In this document: positions 1 through 6,764 of the stretch, piece after piece
Position numbering within the stretch: the first letter of the stretch is position 1
How the letters are laid out: each line of letters opens with the position of its first letter
Source: Alphaproteobacteria bacterium
Lineage (GTDB): Bacteria > Pseudomonadota > Alphaproteobacteria > Rhizobiales > Hyphomicrobiaceae
Direction of reading: 5' to 3'
Assembly: GCA_005888525.1 (NCBI GenBank)
Contig: VBAB01000013.1
Coordinates: 1-7,180 of the forward strand
Length of the DNA stretch: 7,180 nucleotides
Position numbers and translations under genes: made by a program
Notes under the pieces: generated by a model
What the model was told of the DNA's origin: nothing
Databases searched by the model: none
What the model saw: the letters and a program-made list of their open reading frames with translations, nothing else

Positions 1-57
1 AGGCCGCCCGACGTCAAGCCCCAGGCCGACCTCTCCTTGCCGCGAGCAATCCCATGA
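1..57 (+). CDS. tsaB: Probable TsaB C-terminal end (partial; start outside window)
   Basis: Frame 1 is open from the window edge to a TGA at 55-57 and encodes 18 residues, RPPDVKPQADLSLPRAIP. Alphaproteobacterial TsaB proteins commonly end with a motif of the form YLR-x-PD-x-KPQ, and tsaB normally lies directly before rimI; both points support the call. The stop overlaps the rimI ATG as ATGA, a sign of translational coupling. TsaB works with TsaD and TsaE to place threonylcarbamoyl on A37 of ANN-decoding tRNAs. Only the tail is present, so no catalytic or interface residue can be examined. The call rests on motif memory and context. Confidence 0.7.
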   Translation, partial: RPPDVKPQADLSLPRAIP

Positions 58-530
58 CCGGCGCCATCGACTATCGCCACGTCAGCATCCTCTGGGCGTC
101 GCCCGAGCACGCCCCGGAGCTTGCGCAGCTGCACGCCGGCCTCTTCGCGAAGGCCTGGGACGCTGACAGCTTCCTGCGGCTTCTCGCGCATCCGGGCTCC
201 ACCTCGTTCCTGGCTCGGGTCGGCACCCCGCCGCAGACCGCCGGCTTCATCGTCAGCCAGCTCGCTGCCGACGAGGCGGAGATCCTCACGCTGGGCGTGC
301 GCAAGGACAGCCAGCGCCACGGCATCGCCCGCCGGCTGGTGGAGGCCATGGCCCGCGCCGCCAAGAATGCCGAAGTGCGGCGGCTTTTCCTCGAGGTCGG
401 GCAGGGCAACGCCGCGGCGCTCGGCCTATACACGGGGCTCGGCTTCAAGGAGGTCGGGCGGCGCAAGGGCTATTACGAGCACCCGGGCGCCGCCCCGGAG
501 GATGCGCTGGTGCTTGCTCTCGCGCTTTGA
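54..530 (+). CDS. rimI: RimI-type GNAT N-acetyltransferase (ribosomal protein S18 alanine N-acetyltransferase)
   Basis: The 158-residue protein has a complete single GNAT fold. The acetyl-CoA binding motif Q/R-x-x-G-x-G/A is seen as QRHGIA at residues 87-92, after the beta-4 strand EILTLGV. The RimI signature follows: FLEV at 112-115 and N119, then LYTGLGF at 125-131 and GRRKGYY at 135-141. Glu114 and Tyr126 match the positions of the catalytic Glu and Tyr described for Salmonella RimI. In the family, the enzyme acetylates the N-terminal Ala of ribosomal protein S18, and some members have wider specificity. The ATG overlaps the preceding stop (ATGA) and no strong Shine-Dalgarno is visible, which fits coupled translation from tsaB. 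Length is normal for the family. Confidence 0.9.
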   Translation: MTGAIDYRHVSILWASPEHAPELAQLHAGLFAKAWDADSFLRLLAHPGSTSFLARVGTPPQTAGFIVSQLAADEAEILTLGVRKDSQRHGIARRLVEAMARAAKNAEVRRLFLEVGQGNAAALGLYTGLGFKEVGRRKGYYEHPGAAPEDALVLALAL

Positions 531-546
531 AGCGGCACGAGCCTCG

Positions 547-575
547 TTGCGGCGGCCCGGCGTCTCACCTATAAC
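547..575 (+). promoter_or_regulatory. Candidate sigma-70 promoter for the fur-family gene
   Basis: TTGCGG at 547-552 and TATAAC at 570-575 are separated by exactly 17 bp in the 78-bp gap after rimI. The -10 box matches TATAAT at five of six positions and the -35 box matches TTGACA at four. It would start transcription at about 582, some 27 bp before the first possible start codon. No Fur or Irr box palindrome is visible over it. Found by eye only. Confidence 0.4.
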
Positions 576-608
576 CGCGCCTGACTGCGAACAAGAGATT
601 CGCGCACG

Positions 609-1058
609 TTGGCGCCCATGCCCGCCTCAGCAGAACCGTCCCAGACACGCATAGAGCAGCTATGCGCGCAAAAGCGGCTGCGGATGACGGGCCAGAGGCG
701 GGTCATCGCCCGCGTCCTCTCAGCCGCCAGGGATCACCCCGACGTCGAGGAGGTCTACCGGCGGTCCAATCGCGTGGACGCGCGCATCTCGCTCTCGACC
801 GTCTACCGCACCATCAAGCTGTTCGAGGCCAACGGCTTCCTGGAGCGCCACAATTTCGGAGCCAGCCGCGGCCGCTACGAGGAGACCGCCCGCCGCCACC
901 ACGACCACCTGATCGACATCGAAAGCGGCCGCGTCATCGAGTTCCGCAACGAGGAGATCGAGCGGCTGCAGGAGCGGGTGGCCCGCGATCTGGGGTTCAG
1001 CCTGGTCGGCCACAAGCTGGAGCTTTACGGCGTGCCCATCAAACGCCCACGGAAATGA
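609..1058 (+). CDS. fur: Fur-family metalloregulator (Fur/Mur type)
   Basis: The 149-residue protein has an N-terminal winged helix, with recognition helix [16 protein letters not shown] at residues 61-76, and a C-terminal metal/dimer domain. Expected ligands can be aligned with E. coli Fur: His43 (of DHPD), Glu91, the HHDH block at 97-100, Glu111 and His135. There is no CxxC structural zinc motif; the only cysteine is Cys19. In many alphaproteobacteria the Fur orthologue responds to manganese (Mur), or shares control with Irr, so the metal cannot be told from sequence. The TTG start at 609 has AAGAGA 10 bp upstream. An ATG three codons later (618) is the main alternative. The gene stops 1 bp before miaB, so the two are probably cotranscribed. 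Confidence 0.9.
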   Translation: MAPMPASAEPSQTRIEQLCAQKRLRMTGQRRVIARVLSAARDHPDVEEVYRRSNRVDARISLSTVYRTIKLFEANGFLERHNFGASRGRYEETARRHHDHLIDIESGRVIEFRNEEIERLQERVARDLGFSLVGHKLELYGVPIKRPRK

Positions 1059-1059
1059 G

Positions 1060-2406
1060 ATGACCGGCCCGAGAAAGATCTTCGTCAAGACGTTTGGCTG
1101 CCAGATGAACGTCTACGACTCCGAGCGCATGACGGAGCTGCTGGGCGCCGACGGCTTCGCCGAGACGGCGACCATGGAAGAAGCCGACGTCATCCTCCTC
1201 AACACCTGCCATATCCGCGAGAAGGCGGCCGAGAAGGTCTATTCCGACCTCGGCCGCATCCGCCTGGTGAAGGACGCGCGGCGCAGCGCCGGCAAGGAGA
1301 CGATCGTCACGGTTGCCGGCTGCGTGGCCCAGGCGGAGGGCGCCGAGATGCTGCGGCGCGCGCCCGTCGTCGATCTGGTGGTGGGCCCGCAGAGCTATCA
1401 CCGCCTGGGCGACCTCGTCGCCCGCGCCCGGTCGGAAGGGCGCCGGATCGTCGAAACCGGCTTCCCGGAGGAGGACAAGTTCGCGGCGCTGCCCAGGCGC
1501 GCGCCCGTCAAGGCGGTGACGGCGTTCCTGACCGTGCAGGAGGGCTGCGACAAGTTCTGCACCTTCTGCGTCGTGCCCTACACGCGCGGCGCCGAGTTCT
1601 CCCGTCCCGTCGCCGATGTCGAAGGCGAGGCCCGCCGTCTAGCCGACCACGGCGTGCGCGAGGTCACGCTGCTAGGCCAGAACGTCAACGCCTATCACGG
1701 GCTGGGACCCGACGGCCGATCCTGGTCGCTGGCGCAGCTCATCGCTCGGCTCGCCGCCATCGGCGGTATCGAGCGCATCCGCTACACCACCAGCCATCCC
1801 CGCGACATGGGCGAAGACCTGATCGCGGCGCATGGCGATCAGCCCAAGCTGATGCCCTACCTGCACCTGCCGTTTCAGGCCGGCGCCGACCGCATCCTGG
1901 CGGCCATGAACCGCAAGCACACGGCCTCCGATTACCTGCGCCTCGTCGCCCGCATCCGCGCCGCCCGCCCCGACATCGCCTTGTCCACCGATATCATCGT
2001 CGGCTTTCCGGGGGAGACCGAGGCCGATTTTGCAGCCACGCTCGAGGTGGTGGAGCATGTCGGCTTCGCCCAGGCCTACTCGTTCAAGTACAGCCCGCGT
2101 CCGGGCACGCCGGGCGCAACCATGGCCGATCAGGTCCCCGATGGCGTCCAGGTCGACCGGTTGCATCGCCTGCAGGAACTGCTCGACTGCCAGCAGGCAG
2201 CGTTCAATTCGGCGTGTGTCGGCGAGGTTATCCCTGTCCTGTTCGAGCGCGAGGGCCGCCACCGGGGCCAGCTCGTCGGCCGCTCGCCGTACCTGCAACC
2301 CGTTCATGCAACTGCGGATTCGGCCCTGCTCGGGCGCGTCGTGGAGGTTGCAATTGCCGGCGCCGGACCCAATAGTCTCTCGGGTGTGCTCAGTCTGGGG
2401 GGATAA
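1060..2406 (+). CDS. miaB: MiaB, tRNA-2-methylthio-N6-dimethylallyladenosine synthase
   Basis: The 448-residue radical-SAM methylthiotransferase has all three domains. The N-terminal UPF0004 domain carries the auxiliary [4Fe-4S] ligands Cys14 (FGCQMN), Cys50 (NTCHIREKA) and Cys88 (AGCVAQ). The radical-SAM domain has the CxxxCxxC motif as Cys163, Cys167 and Cys170, followed by [15 protein letters not shown]-terminal TRAM RNA-binding domain covers roughly residues 385-445. The enzyme converts i6A37 to ms2i6A37 in tRNAs reading UNN codons. Length and start context ([17 protein letters not shown]) are typical. The ATG lies 1 bp after the fur-family stop, with a weak GGAA upstream, so coupling is likely. 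Hairpin element A begins 37 bp after the stop and may end or attenuate the transcript. Confidence 0.97.
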   Translation: MTGPRKIFVKTFGCQMNVYDSERMTELLGADGFAETATMEEADVILLNTCHIREKAAEKVYSDLGRIRLVKDARRSAGKETIVTVAGCVAQAEGAEMLRRAPVVDLVVGPQSYHRLGDLVARARSEGRRIVETGFPEEDKFAALPRRAPVKAVTAFLTVQEGCDKFCTFCVVPYTRGAEFSRPVADVEGEARRLADHGVREVTLLGQNVNAYHGLGPDGRSWSLAQLIARLAAIGGIERIRYTTSHPRDMGEDLIAAHGDQPKLMPYLHLPFQAGADRILAAMNRKHTASDYLRLVARIRAARPDIALSTDIIVGFPGETEADFAATLEVVEHVGFAQAYSFKYSPRPGTPGATMADQVPDGVQVDRLHRLQELLDCQQAAFNSACVGEVIPVLFEREGRHRGQLVGRSPYLQPVHATADSALLGRVVEVAIAGAGPNSLSGVLSLGG

Positions 2407-2442
2407 ACCGACGGATTGATGCCGGAGACGGCCGTTTGTGCT

Positions 2443-2512
2443 AGAGCAGGATCGCTTCTGGAATCACATCACTGCGAATGTAACGTCGACGCTGAAGCGT
2501 GAATCCTGCTCT
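2443..2512 (+). repeat. REP-like imperfect palindrome A, after miaB
   Basis: The left arm AGAGCAGGATCGCTTC (2443-2458) pairs with GAAGCG (2494-2499) plus ATCCTGCTCT (2503-2512), giving 16 bp with a 3-nt bulge (2500-2502) around a 35-nt centre. The bases after it, CTTCTTTA, are T-rich, so the transcript could end here, although the long loop is not classic for an intrinsic terminator. The sequence resembles dispersed intergenic repeats I recall from Rhizobiales genomes; this is memory and was not checked. Strand is nominal. Confidence 0.75.
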
Positions 2513-2523
2513 CTTCTTTAGTT

Positions 2524-2587
2524 TAGAGCGAGATTCACGTTCCTGGATGGAAGCCCCCGTGCTTCCATCTGGAACGATCTCGCTCTA
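2524..2587 (+). repeat. REP-like long imperfect palindrome B, before phoH
   Basis: Three nested stems share one axis. The outer stem is TAGAGCGAGAT (2524-2534) with ATCTCGCTCTA (2577-2587), 11 bp. The middle stem is GTTCC (2539-2543) with GGAAC (2571-2575). The inner stem is GATGGAAGC (2546-2554) with GCTTCCATC (2561-2569), with loop CCCCGT. About 25 bp pair over 64 nt. There is no T-run after it, so it is a poor intrinsic terminator. It could be an mRNA processing or stabilising element between miaB and phoH, or a mobile REP-type repeat. It begins 11 bp after element A. Strand is nominal. Confidence 0.8.
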
Positions 2588-2625
2588 GTGTGGGCGGTGC
2601 AGATTCTTCGAATACTCGAATTCTC

Positions 2626-2632
2626 AAGGAGG
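2626..2632 (+). promoter_or_regulatory. Strong Shine-Dalgarno that decides the phoH start
   Basis: AAGGAGG lies 8 nt before TTG 2641. It is the strongest Shine-Dalgarno sequence I see for any + strand gene in the window. The in-frame GTG 2590, which would lengthen the protein by 17 residues, directly follows palindrome B and has no such site. The 2590-2640 stretch is also less GC-rich than the gene. Confidence 0.8.
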
Positions 2633-2640
2633 CCAGCTAC

Positions 2641-3630
2641 TTGACTGGCGTTCGAGGGCCAGCGGCGACAGGCTTGGGCAAGCAGCTCAGAGCTGCGCAG
2701 GCGCGTGTGGTCGTGCCCTTCGAGGACAACCGGCACTTGAACCGGTTGCTCGGCGAATACGACGGACATCTGGCGTTGCTGGAGGAGCGGCTCGGCATCG
2801 AGGCGCAGGCCCACGGCAACGTCGTGACGCTGACGGGTCCCACCGCGGCCTGCGAGACAGCGCGTGACGTGCTGGAAAAGCTCTACGCGCGCATTCGCCA
2901 GGGCGAGGACATCGGACCCGGCGATGTGGACGGCCTGCTGCGCCATGTCGGCGATGACGCGGCGCCCGTCGATGGTCTCGCCCAGATCCGCACGCGCCGC
3001 CGGGTAGTGACCGCGCGCTCGCCGATGCAGAGCGCCTACGTCCAGGCCTTGCAGCATGTCGATCTCGTGTTCGGCGTGGGGCCCGCGGGCACCGGCAAGA
3101 CCTACCTCGCCGTCGCCTATGCGGCGCAGTGCCTCGAGCGCGGGCAGGTCGACCGCATCGTGCTGTCGCGTCCGGCCGTGGAGGCGGGCGAGCGCCTGGG
3201 CTTCCTGCCCGGCGACATGCGCGAGAAGGTCGATCCCTACCTGCGCCCGCTCTACGACGCGCTCTACGACGTGCTGCCGCAGGCCAAGGTGGAGCGCGAC
3301 CTCGACACGGGCGTCATCGAGATCGCGCCGCTCGCCTTCATGCGCGGGCGCACCCTGGCGCACTCCTTCGTCATCCTCGACGAGGCGCAGAACACGACCA
3401 GCATGCAGATGAAGATGTTCCTGACCCGCATCGGCGAAGGCTCCAAGATGGTGGTGACGGGCGACCCGAGCCAGATCGACCTGCCGCCGGGCCAGCGGTC
3501 GGGCCTCGAGGAGGCGGTTGGCTTGCTCACGGGCGTGCGCGGCATCGAGGCGATCCGCTTCACCTCGGCCGATGTGGTGCGCCGCGACCTCGTGGCCCGT
3601 ATCGTCGATGCTTACGACAATGCCGGCTGA
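2641..3630 (+). CDS. phoH: PhoH-family ATPase (YbeZ type)
   Basis: From TTG 2641 the protein has 329 residues, a usual PhoH length. A small N-terminal region (ARVVVPFEDNRHLNRLLG) precedes the P-loop domain. Walker A is GPAGTGKT at about residues 147-154, Walker B is VILDEAQN at about 244-251, and the conserved TGDPSQIDLP follows at about 273-282. PhoH/YbeZ proteins are cytosolic ATPases related to superfamily I helicases and are linked to RNA metabolism. YbeZ partners with YbeY in several bacteria, which fits the overlapping ybeY gene here. Despite the name, there is no visible evidence of phosphate control; I see no Pho box. A GTG start at 2590 is possible but lacks a ribosome binding site. 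Confidence 0.93.
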   Translation: MTGVRGPAATGLGKQLRAAQARVVVPFEDNRHLNRLLGEYDGHLALLEERLGIEAQAHGNVVTLTGPTAACETARDVLEKLYARIRQGEDIGPGDVDGLLRHVGDDAAPVDGLAQIRTRRRVVTARSPMQSAYVQALQHVDLVFGVGPAGTGKTYLAVAYAAQCLERGQVDRIVLSRPAVEAGERLGFLPGDMREKVDPYLRPLYDALYDVLPQAKVERDLDTGVIEIAPLAFMRGRTLAHSFVILDEAQNTTSMQMKMFLTRIGEGSKMVVTGDPSQIDLPPGQRSGLEEAVGLLTGVRGIEAIRFTSADVVRRDLVARIVDAYDNAG

Positions 3631-4204
3631 AGCCCATCCACAGACGCGCGTTGCGGGCGACAGCCCGCCTGCGCCGCTGCCGGCCGACGTCGCGGCCGAG
3701 CTGGAGCCTCCCGGACGACTTTCCGTCACGGTCGTAGAAGAGGACGGCGACTGGAGCGGCTTCGGCGCGCTGAATGAGGCAATCCGGCAGGCCGCTGCTG
3801 CGCTCGCCCGGCATGGCCTGATGTCGGTCGCGCCCGGCAGCGAGGCGAGCGTCGTGCTCGGCAGCGATGCGCTGGTGCGCCGCCTGAACCGCACCTATCG
3901 CGGCAAGGACGCGGCTACCAACGTGCTCTCGTTCCCGTTCCAGCGACCGCCCGGAGCGGGGCCCGAGGAAGGCGCCTACCTGGGCGATGTGGTGCTGGCA
4001 GCCGAGACGGTGCAGCTGGAGGCGGACGAGCGCGGGATCGAGCGCAAGCAGCATCTCCAGCATCTCGTCGTTCACGGCCTGCTGCATCTCCTGGGCTACG
4101 ATCACGACACGGACAGCGAAGCGGAGGCGATGGAGCGCCTGGAGGTCGATATCCTTGCGACGATCGGCGTCTCCGATCCCTACGCCGCCGCCGCGGTGCC
4201 GTGA
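3620..4204 (+). CDS. ybeY: YbeY endoribonuclease / rRNA maturation factor
   Basis: Starting at ATG 3620 gives 194 residues. The zinc-binding signature H-x3-H-x5-H is seen as HGLLHLLGYDH, with His152, His156 and His162. Upstream of it are the conserved RTYRGKDAATNVLSFPF (91-107) and LGDVVLA (121-127) blocks. YbeY is a metal-dependent RNase implicated in 16S rRNA 3'-end maturation and 70S quality control. The first ~32 residues are poorly conserved and Pro/Ala-rich. ATG 3608, four codons earlier, is an equal alternative. Either start overlaps the phoH stop (3628-3630), and no good ribosome binding site is visible, so translation is probably coupled to phoH. Confidence 0.95.
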   Translation: MPAEAHPQTRVAGDSPPAPLPADVAAELEPPGRLSVTVVEEDGDWSGFGALNEAIRQAAAALARHGLMSVAPGSEASVVLGSDALVRRLNRTYRGKDAATNVLSFPFQRPPGAGPEEGAYLGDVVLAAETVQLEADERGIERKQHLQHLVVHGLLHLLGYDHDTDSEAEAMERLEVDILATIGVSDPYAAAAVP

Positions 4205-4268
4205 AAGGTTCGTGTTGTTCGACCACGTGTTTTCTCGGACTGCCATGAGTGTCAGAAGCGTCAGACAG

Positions 4269-5315
4269 ATGAACGATAGTCCCGATGGTGCCCCTGCAGG
4301 GGCCGCGGAGACGGCACCGGAGCCCTCGCACAGTTGGCTCGCCGCCCTGCGCGCCAGGCTCGGCCTGCCCGGAGCCCCGACGCTGCGGGCGATGCTCGAG
4401 GACGCGCTCAAGGGCGCTGCCGGCGACGGCCGCACTTTCTCGGCCGAGGAGCGGGAGATGCTGCTGCGCATCCTCCGCTTCGGTGCGCTCCGCGTCGTCG
4501 ACGTGATGGTGCCGCGCGCCGACATCATCGCCGTCGATGAGAACGAGTCGGTGTGGGAGCTCCTGAAGACGTTCGATGCCGCCGGCGTCTCGCGCCTGCC
4601 GCTCTTTCGCGAGACGCTCGACGACCCGCGCGGCATGGTGCACGTCAAGGACATGATGCGCTGGCTGATCGGCGAGGCCCTTGGCCGGCCGGCGAGCGAA
4701 GGCCACGTGCAGTCGGCCCAGGCCCGCGCAGCGCTGCCTGATCGGCCGGCGCTCGCGGCAGGGGAGCTTGCGGCTCCCGTCCCGGAGTTGGGACGGGCGA
4801 ACCTGTCGAAGCCCATCGCCTCCACCAGGCTGCGCCGGCCGATGCTCTTCGTGCCGCCGTCCATGCCGGCCGCCAATCTGCTCATTCGCATGCAGTCGAC
4901 GCACATCCACATGGCGCTGGTGGTGGACGAGTACGGCGGTACCGACGGTCTCGTCACCATTGAGGACCTGGTCGAGCAGATCGTCGGCGACATCGAGGAC
5001 GAGCACGACGAGGCCGAAGCCGCCAACATCATGGCTGACCCCAAGCTCGGCCTCGTCATGCAGGCCCGCACGCCCGTGCGCGAGCTCGAAAGCCACCTCG
5101 GCCTCAAGCTCCTCAAGCCCGAGGAGGAGGAGGACATCGACACGCTGGGCGGGCTGGTGTTCGCGCTGCTGGGCCGGGTTCCCGCGCGCGGCGAGCTCAT
5201 CCGCCACCCGGCGGGCCTCGAGTTCGAGGTGCTCGACGCCGATCCCCGCCGCGTCAAGAAGCTCCGCATCCACCACCCCCGCCCCAAGGACGGCCCCGCC
5301 CCCGCCAAGGGTTGA
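4269..5315 (+). CDS. corC: CorC/HlyC-type CBS-domain protein (YbeX-like)
   Basis: From ATG 4269 the protein has 348 residues. An acidic, Ala/Pro-rich N-terminus leads to the helix FSAEEREMLLRILRFG (57-72). CBS domain 1 follows (VVDVMVPRADIIAVDE, about 76-91, to 138). CBS domain 2 carries the family signature VVDEYGGTDGLVTIEDLVEQ (218-237) with GDIEDEHD after it. The C-terminal transporter-associated domain covers about 260-337 and includes EEEDIDTLGGLVFALLGR. No transmembrane segment is seen, so this is the soluble CorC form without the DUF21 domain. A roughly 50-residue linker (about 140-190) separates the CBS domains. Related proteins are connected with Mg/Co efflux, and in E. coli YbeX with ribosome and envelope functions; the substrate here is unknown. 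ATG 4245 is an alternative start; AGAAG before 4269 slightly favours the shorter form. Confidence 0.9.
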   Translation: MNDSPDGAPAGAAETAPEPSHSWLAALRARLGLPGAPTLRAMLEDALKGAAGDGRTFSAEEREMLLRILRFGALRVVDVMVPRADIIAVDENESVWELLKTFDAAGVSRLPLFRETLDDPRGMVHVKDMMRWLIGEALGRPASEGHVQSAQARAALPDRPALAAGELAAPVPELGRANLSKPIASTRLRRPMLFVPPSMPAANLLIRMQSTHIHMALVVDEYGGTDGLVTIEDLVEQIVGDIEDEHDEAEAANIMADPKLGLVMQARTPVRELESHLGLKLLKPEEEEDIDTLGGLVFALLGRVPARGELIRHPAGLEFEVLDADPRRVKKLRIHHPRPKDGPAPAKG

Positions 5316-5381
5316 TGCCGGCGACGCTCGACTAGTACCCACTTTGGCTGAAGATCGACTCGTATGCTGCTTGCGTGCGCT

Positions 5382-5417
5382 CCCCTCCCCCTTGCGGGGA
5401 GGGGTCGGGGGTGGGGG
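5382..5417 (+). repeat. GC-rich hairpin element, left of the IS
   Basis: CCCCTCCCC (5382-5390) and GGGGAGGGG (5396-5404) form a perfect 9-bp stem around loop CTTGC. The element continues with GGGGGTGGGGG at 5407-5417. No T-run follows on either strand, so intrinsic termination is doubtful, though a hairpin of this strength could still pause polymerase after corC. An inverted relative lies on the other side of the IS at 6800-6834. Confidence 0.75.
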
Positions 5418-5448
5418 TTACCAGACCGCGACGCCACTCGCCTTGTCC

Positions 5449-5493
5449 GACCGGGTTGATGCCTGACATTTTGGACCGGGCTGATGGCTGACA
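5449..5493 (+). repeat. Left IS end: two tandem terminal motifs
   Basis: Unit L1 at 5449-5468 reads GACCGGGTTGATGCCTGACA. Unit L2 at 5474-5493 reads GACCGGGCTGATGGCTGACA, 18 of 20 identical to L1. Their starts are 25 bp apart, about two and a half helical turns. They are probably transposase binding sites. L1 is identical at all 20 positions to the inner unit of the right end. Confidence 0.85.
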
Positions 5494-5501
5494 CTATTCG
5501 C

Positions 5502-6704
5502 TCATTGTTCTGGTGTCACCGCCGTTTCCTGCGCGACGCGCAGCCGCGCACGCGGCGGAGCAAAGCGCAGGAAACGGCGGTCGCGATCGATGACCCCAAG
5601 ATCGCGCTGGCAGAAGCGCGCGATGTGACCGCCGCTCTCGTGCTCGGCCAGGCCGACGAGCTCGCCGGCCAGTGCCTCGCCGATGAACACGTCCTGGCCG
5701 CGCCACTTGATCGCCCCCGAAGGACGTACTCGTCTCACTTCGTGGTCTGCGTCATACCAGGGGTCTTGGAGACGCGCCGGCAGAGTGTGATCAGGCGGCT
5801 GCCAGCGCGTCGCCGGTGGCGTCTGCTCCAGCGCCTCGTGCGGCCGCTCCTCGTTGTAGTGCCGGCGGAACAGATCGAAGCGCGCCTGCTGCTCGCTCGC
5901 ATTCGCCGCGGCGGGCTTGGAGGTCTGCGCCTTCAGTGTTCGGTGCATGCGCTCGTGCCGGCCGTTGTCCTGCGGGCTCGACGGCGGGATGTAGCGCGGC
6001 TCCACCCCGAGCTTCAGCCACCAAACCGACAGCGCCGAGAGCCCGCCGGCACCCGTCGAACCGAATGGAGATCCGTTGTCGGACCGGATCGCGTCGGGCA
6101 GGCCGGTCTCCTCGAATACCCGCTCCAGAGCACCTCTGACGCCCGCCCACGTCGGTTCCACGATCCGCACCTCGATCAGATACCGGCTTGCCGCATCCGT
6201 TATCGTCAACGGATCGCAGCGCGCCCCATCGGCCGTGCGAAACCAGCCCTTGAAATCGATCCCCCATTCCTCGTTGGCCGCCGTGGCCGGCGCCACCACC
6301 TCGCCCTGCGCGATTGCACGGCGGCGGCGCCGACGCGCCTCGACGAGACCCTTGCGCTTCAAAACGTCCCCGATCGTCGACGCCGCCGGCCAGGCCACCT
6401 CAGGTCGTGCCCGCTCCAGCCACGCCTTGATCTTCTTCGGGCCGAAATGCGGAAATCGGCGCCGTGCCGCGATGATGCGCTCGGCCAACCACCCCGACGT
6501 CGTGTGCGGACAGCGCACGACAGCGTGGCTGCGATCCTCAAACCAGCGTGCCTCCCCGCTGTCCCGGCGCCGCTTCCAAACATAAAACGTCTCCCGGCTG
6601 ATGCCATGCCGTCGGCACAGCTCGGCAATCGTAAAAACCCCCGTCTCATACTCAACAAACAACGCGATACGCTCTTCCACAGGACAGGTCTCCTTGAAAG
6701 GCAT
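5502..6704 (-). CDS. IS481-family DDE transposase
   Basis: The 400-residue integrase-like transposase has an N-terminal helix-turn-helix at about 24-47 (TIAELCRRHGISRETFYVWKRR), a second DNA-binding region up to about 125, and an rve catalytic core. The catalytic acids are Asp150 (WGIDFKGWF), Asp209 (RSDNGSPF) and Glu251 (PQDNGRHERMHRTLK). The 41 residues between the second and third acids, with the STGAGGLS insertion, are typical of IS481 rather than the 35 of classic IS3 proteins. HYNEERPHEAL follows at 282-292. The gene is intact, with GAGGAG 8 nt before its ATG. It stops just inside the left terminal repeats. The last ~20 codons contain a striking inverted repeat. Orientation is opposite to all neighbouring genes. 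Confidence 0.93.
   Translation of the reverse strand: MPFKETCPVEERIALFVEYETGVFTIAELCRRHGISRETFYVWKRRRDSGEARWFEDRSHAVVRCPHTTSGWLAERIIAARRRFPHFGPKKIKAWLERARPEVAWPAASTIGDVLKRKGLVEARRRRRRAIAQGEVVAPATAANEEWGIDFKGWFRTADGARCDPLTITDAASRYLIEVRIVEPTWAGVRGALERVFEETGLPDAIRSDNGSPFGSTGAGGLSALSVWWLKLGVEPRYIPPSSPQDNGRHERMHRTLKAQTSKPAAANASEQQARFDLFRRHYNEERPHEALEQTPPATRWQPPDHTLPARLQDPWYDADHEVRRVRPSGAIKWRGQDVFIGEALAGELVGLAEHESGGHIARFCQRDLGVIDRDRRFLRFAPPRARLRVAQETAVTPEQ
5518..5581 (-). repeat. 17-bp perfect inverted repeat inside the 3' end of the transposase gene
   Basis: Arms 5518-5534 (ACCGCCGTTTCCTGCGC) and 5565-5581 (its exact reverse complement) flank a 30-nt loop. Within the loop GCCGCG (5543-5548) and CGCGGC (5551-5556) form a second 6-bp stem. 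In the transposase frame the arms encode parts of RDRRFLR and AQETAV near the C terminus. On the transposase mRNA this would be a very stable hairpin just before the stop codon. Confidence 0.85.
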
Positions 6705-6712
6705 CGCCCGAT

Positions 6713-6718
6713 CTCCTC
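6713..6718 (-). promoter_or_regulatory. Shine-Dalgarno of the transposase gene
   Basis: On the - strand GAGGAG lies 8 nt before the ATG at 6704-6702. This supports that start and suggests efficient translation. No convincing inward promoter is obvious by eye between this site and the right terminal repeats. Confidence 0.75.
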
Positions 6719-6734
6719 GAATCGAACGATGATC

Positions 6735-6764
6735 TTGACCTGTCAGGCATCAACCCGGTCTAAA
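6735..6764 (+). promoter_or_regulatory. Possible outward-facing promoter at the right IS end, toward lnt
   Basis: TTGACC (6735-6740) matches the -35 consensus at five of six positions. TCTAAA (6759-6764) matches the -10 consensus at four of six, with an 18-bp spacer that overlaps the inner terminal repeat. The -10 lacks the important second-position A, so it may be weak. It points at lnt, about 170 bp downstream, which the IS has separated from corC. Confidence 0.25.

Noticed and set aside
2518..3894. Open - strand frame of 458 codons over phoH
   Set aside because: Antisense shadow of phoH and ybeY, with low-complexity His/Arg/Ala-rich composition and no recognisable motif.
5382..5417. GC-rich hairpin as an intrinsic terminator of corC
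   Set aside because: The stem is strong but G-rich sequence rather than a T-run follows, so only a repeat call is supported.
3560..5494. Open - strand frame of 644 codons over ybeY and corC
   Set aside because: It is antisense to two clearly recognisable genes. The product is Ser/Arg/Ala-rich with no domain, as expected for a shadow frame in high-GC DNA.
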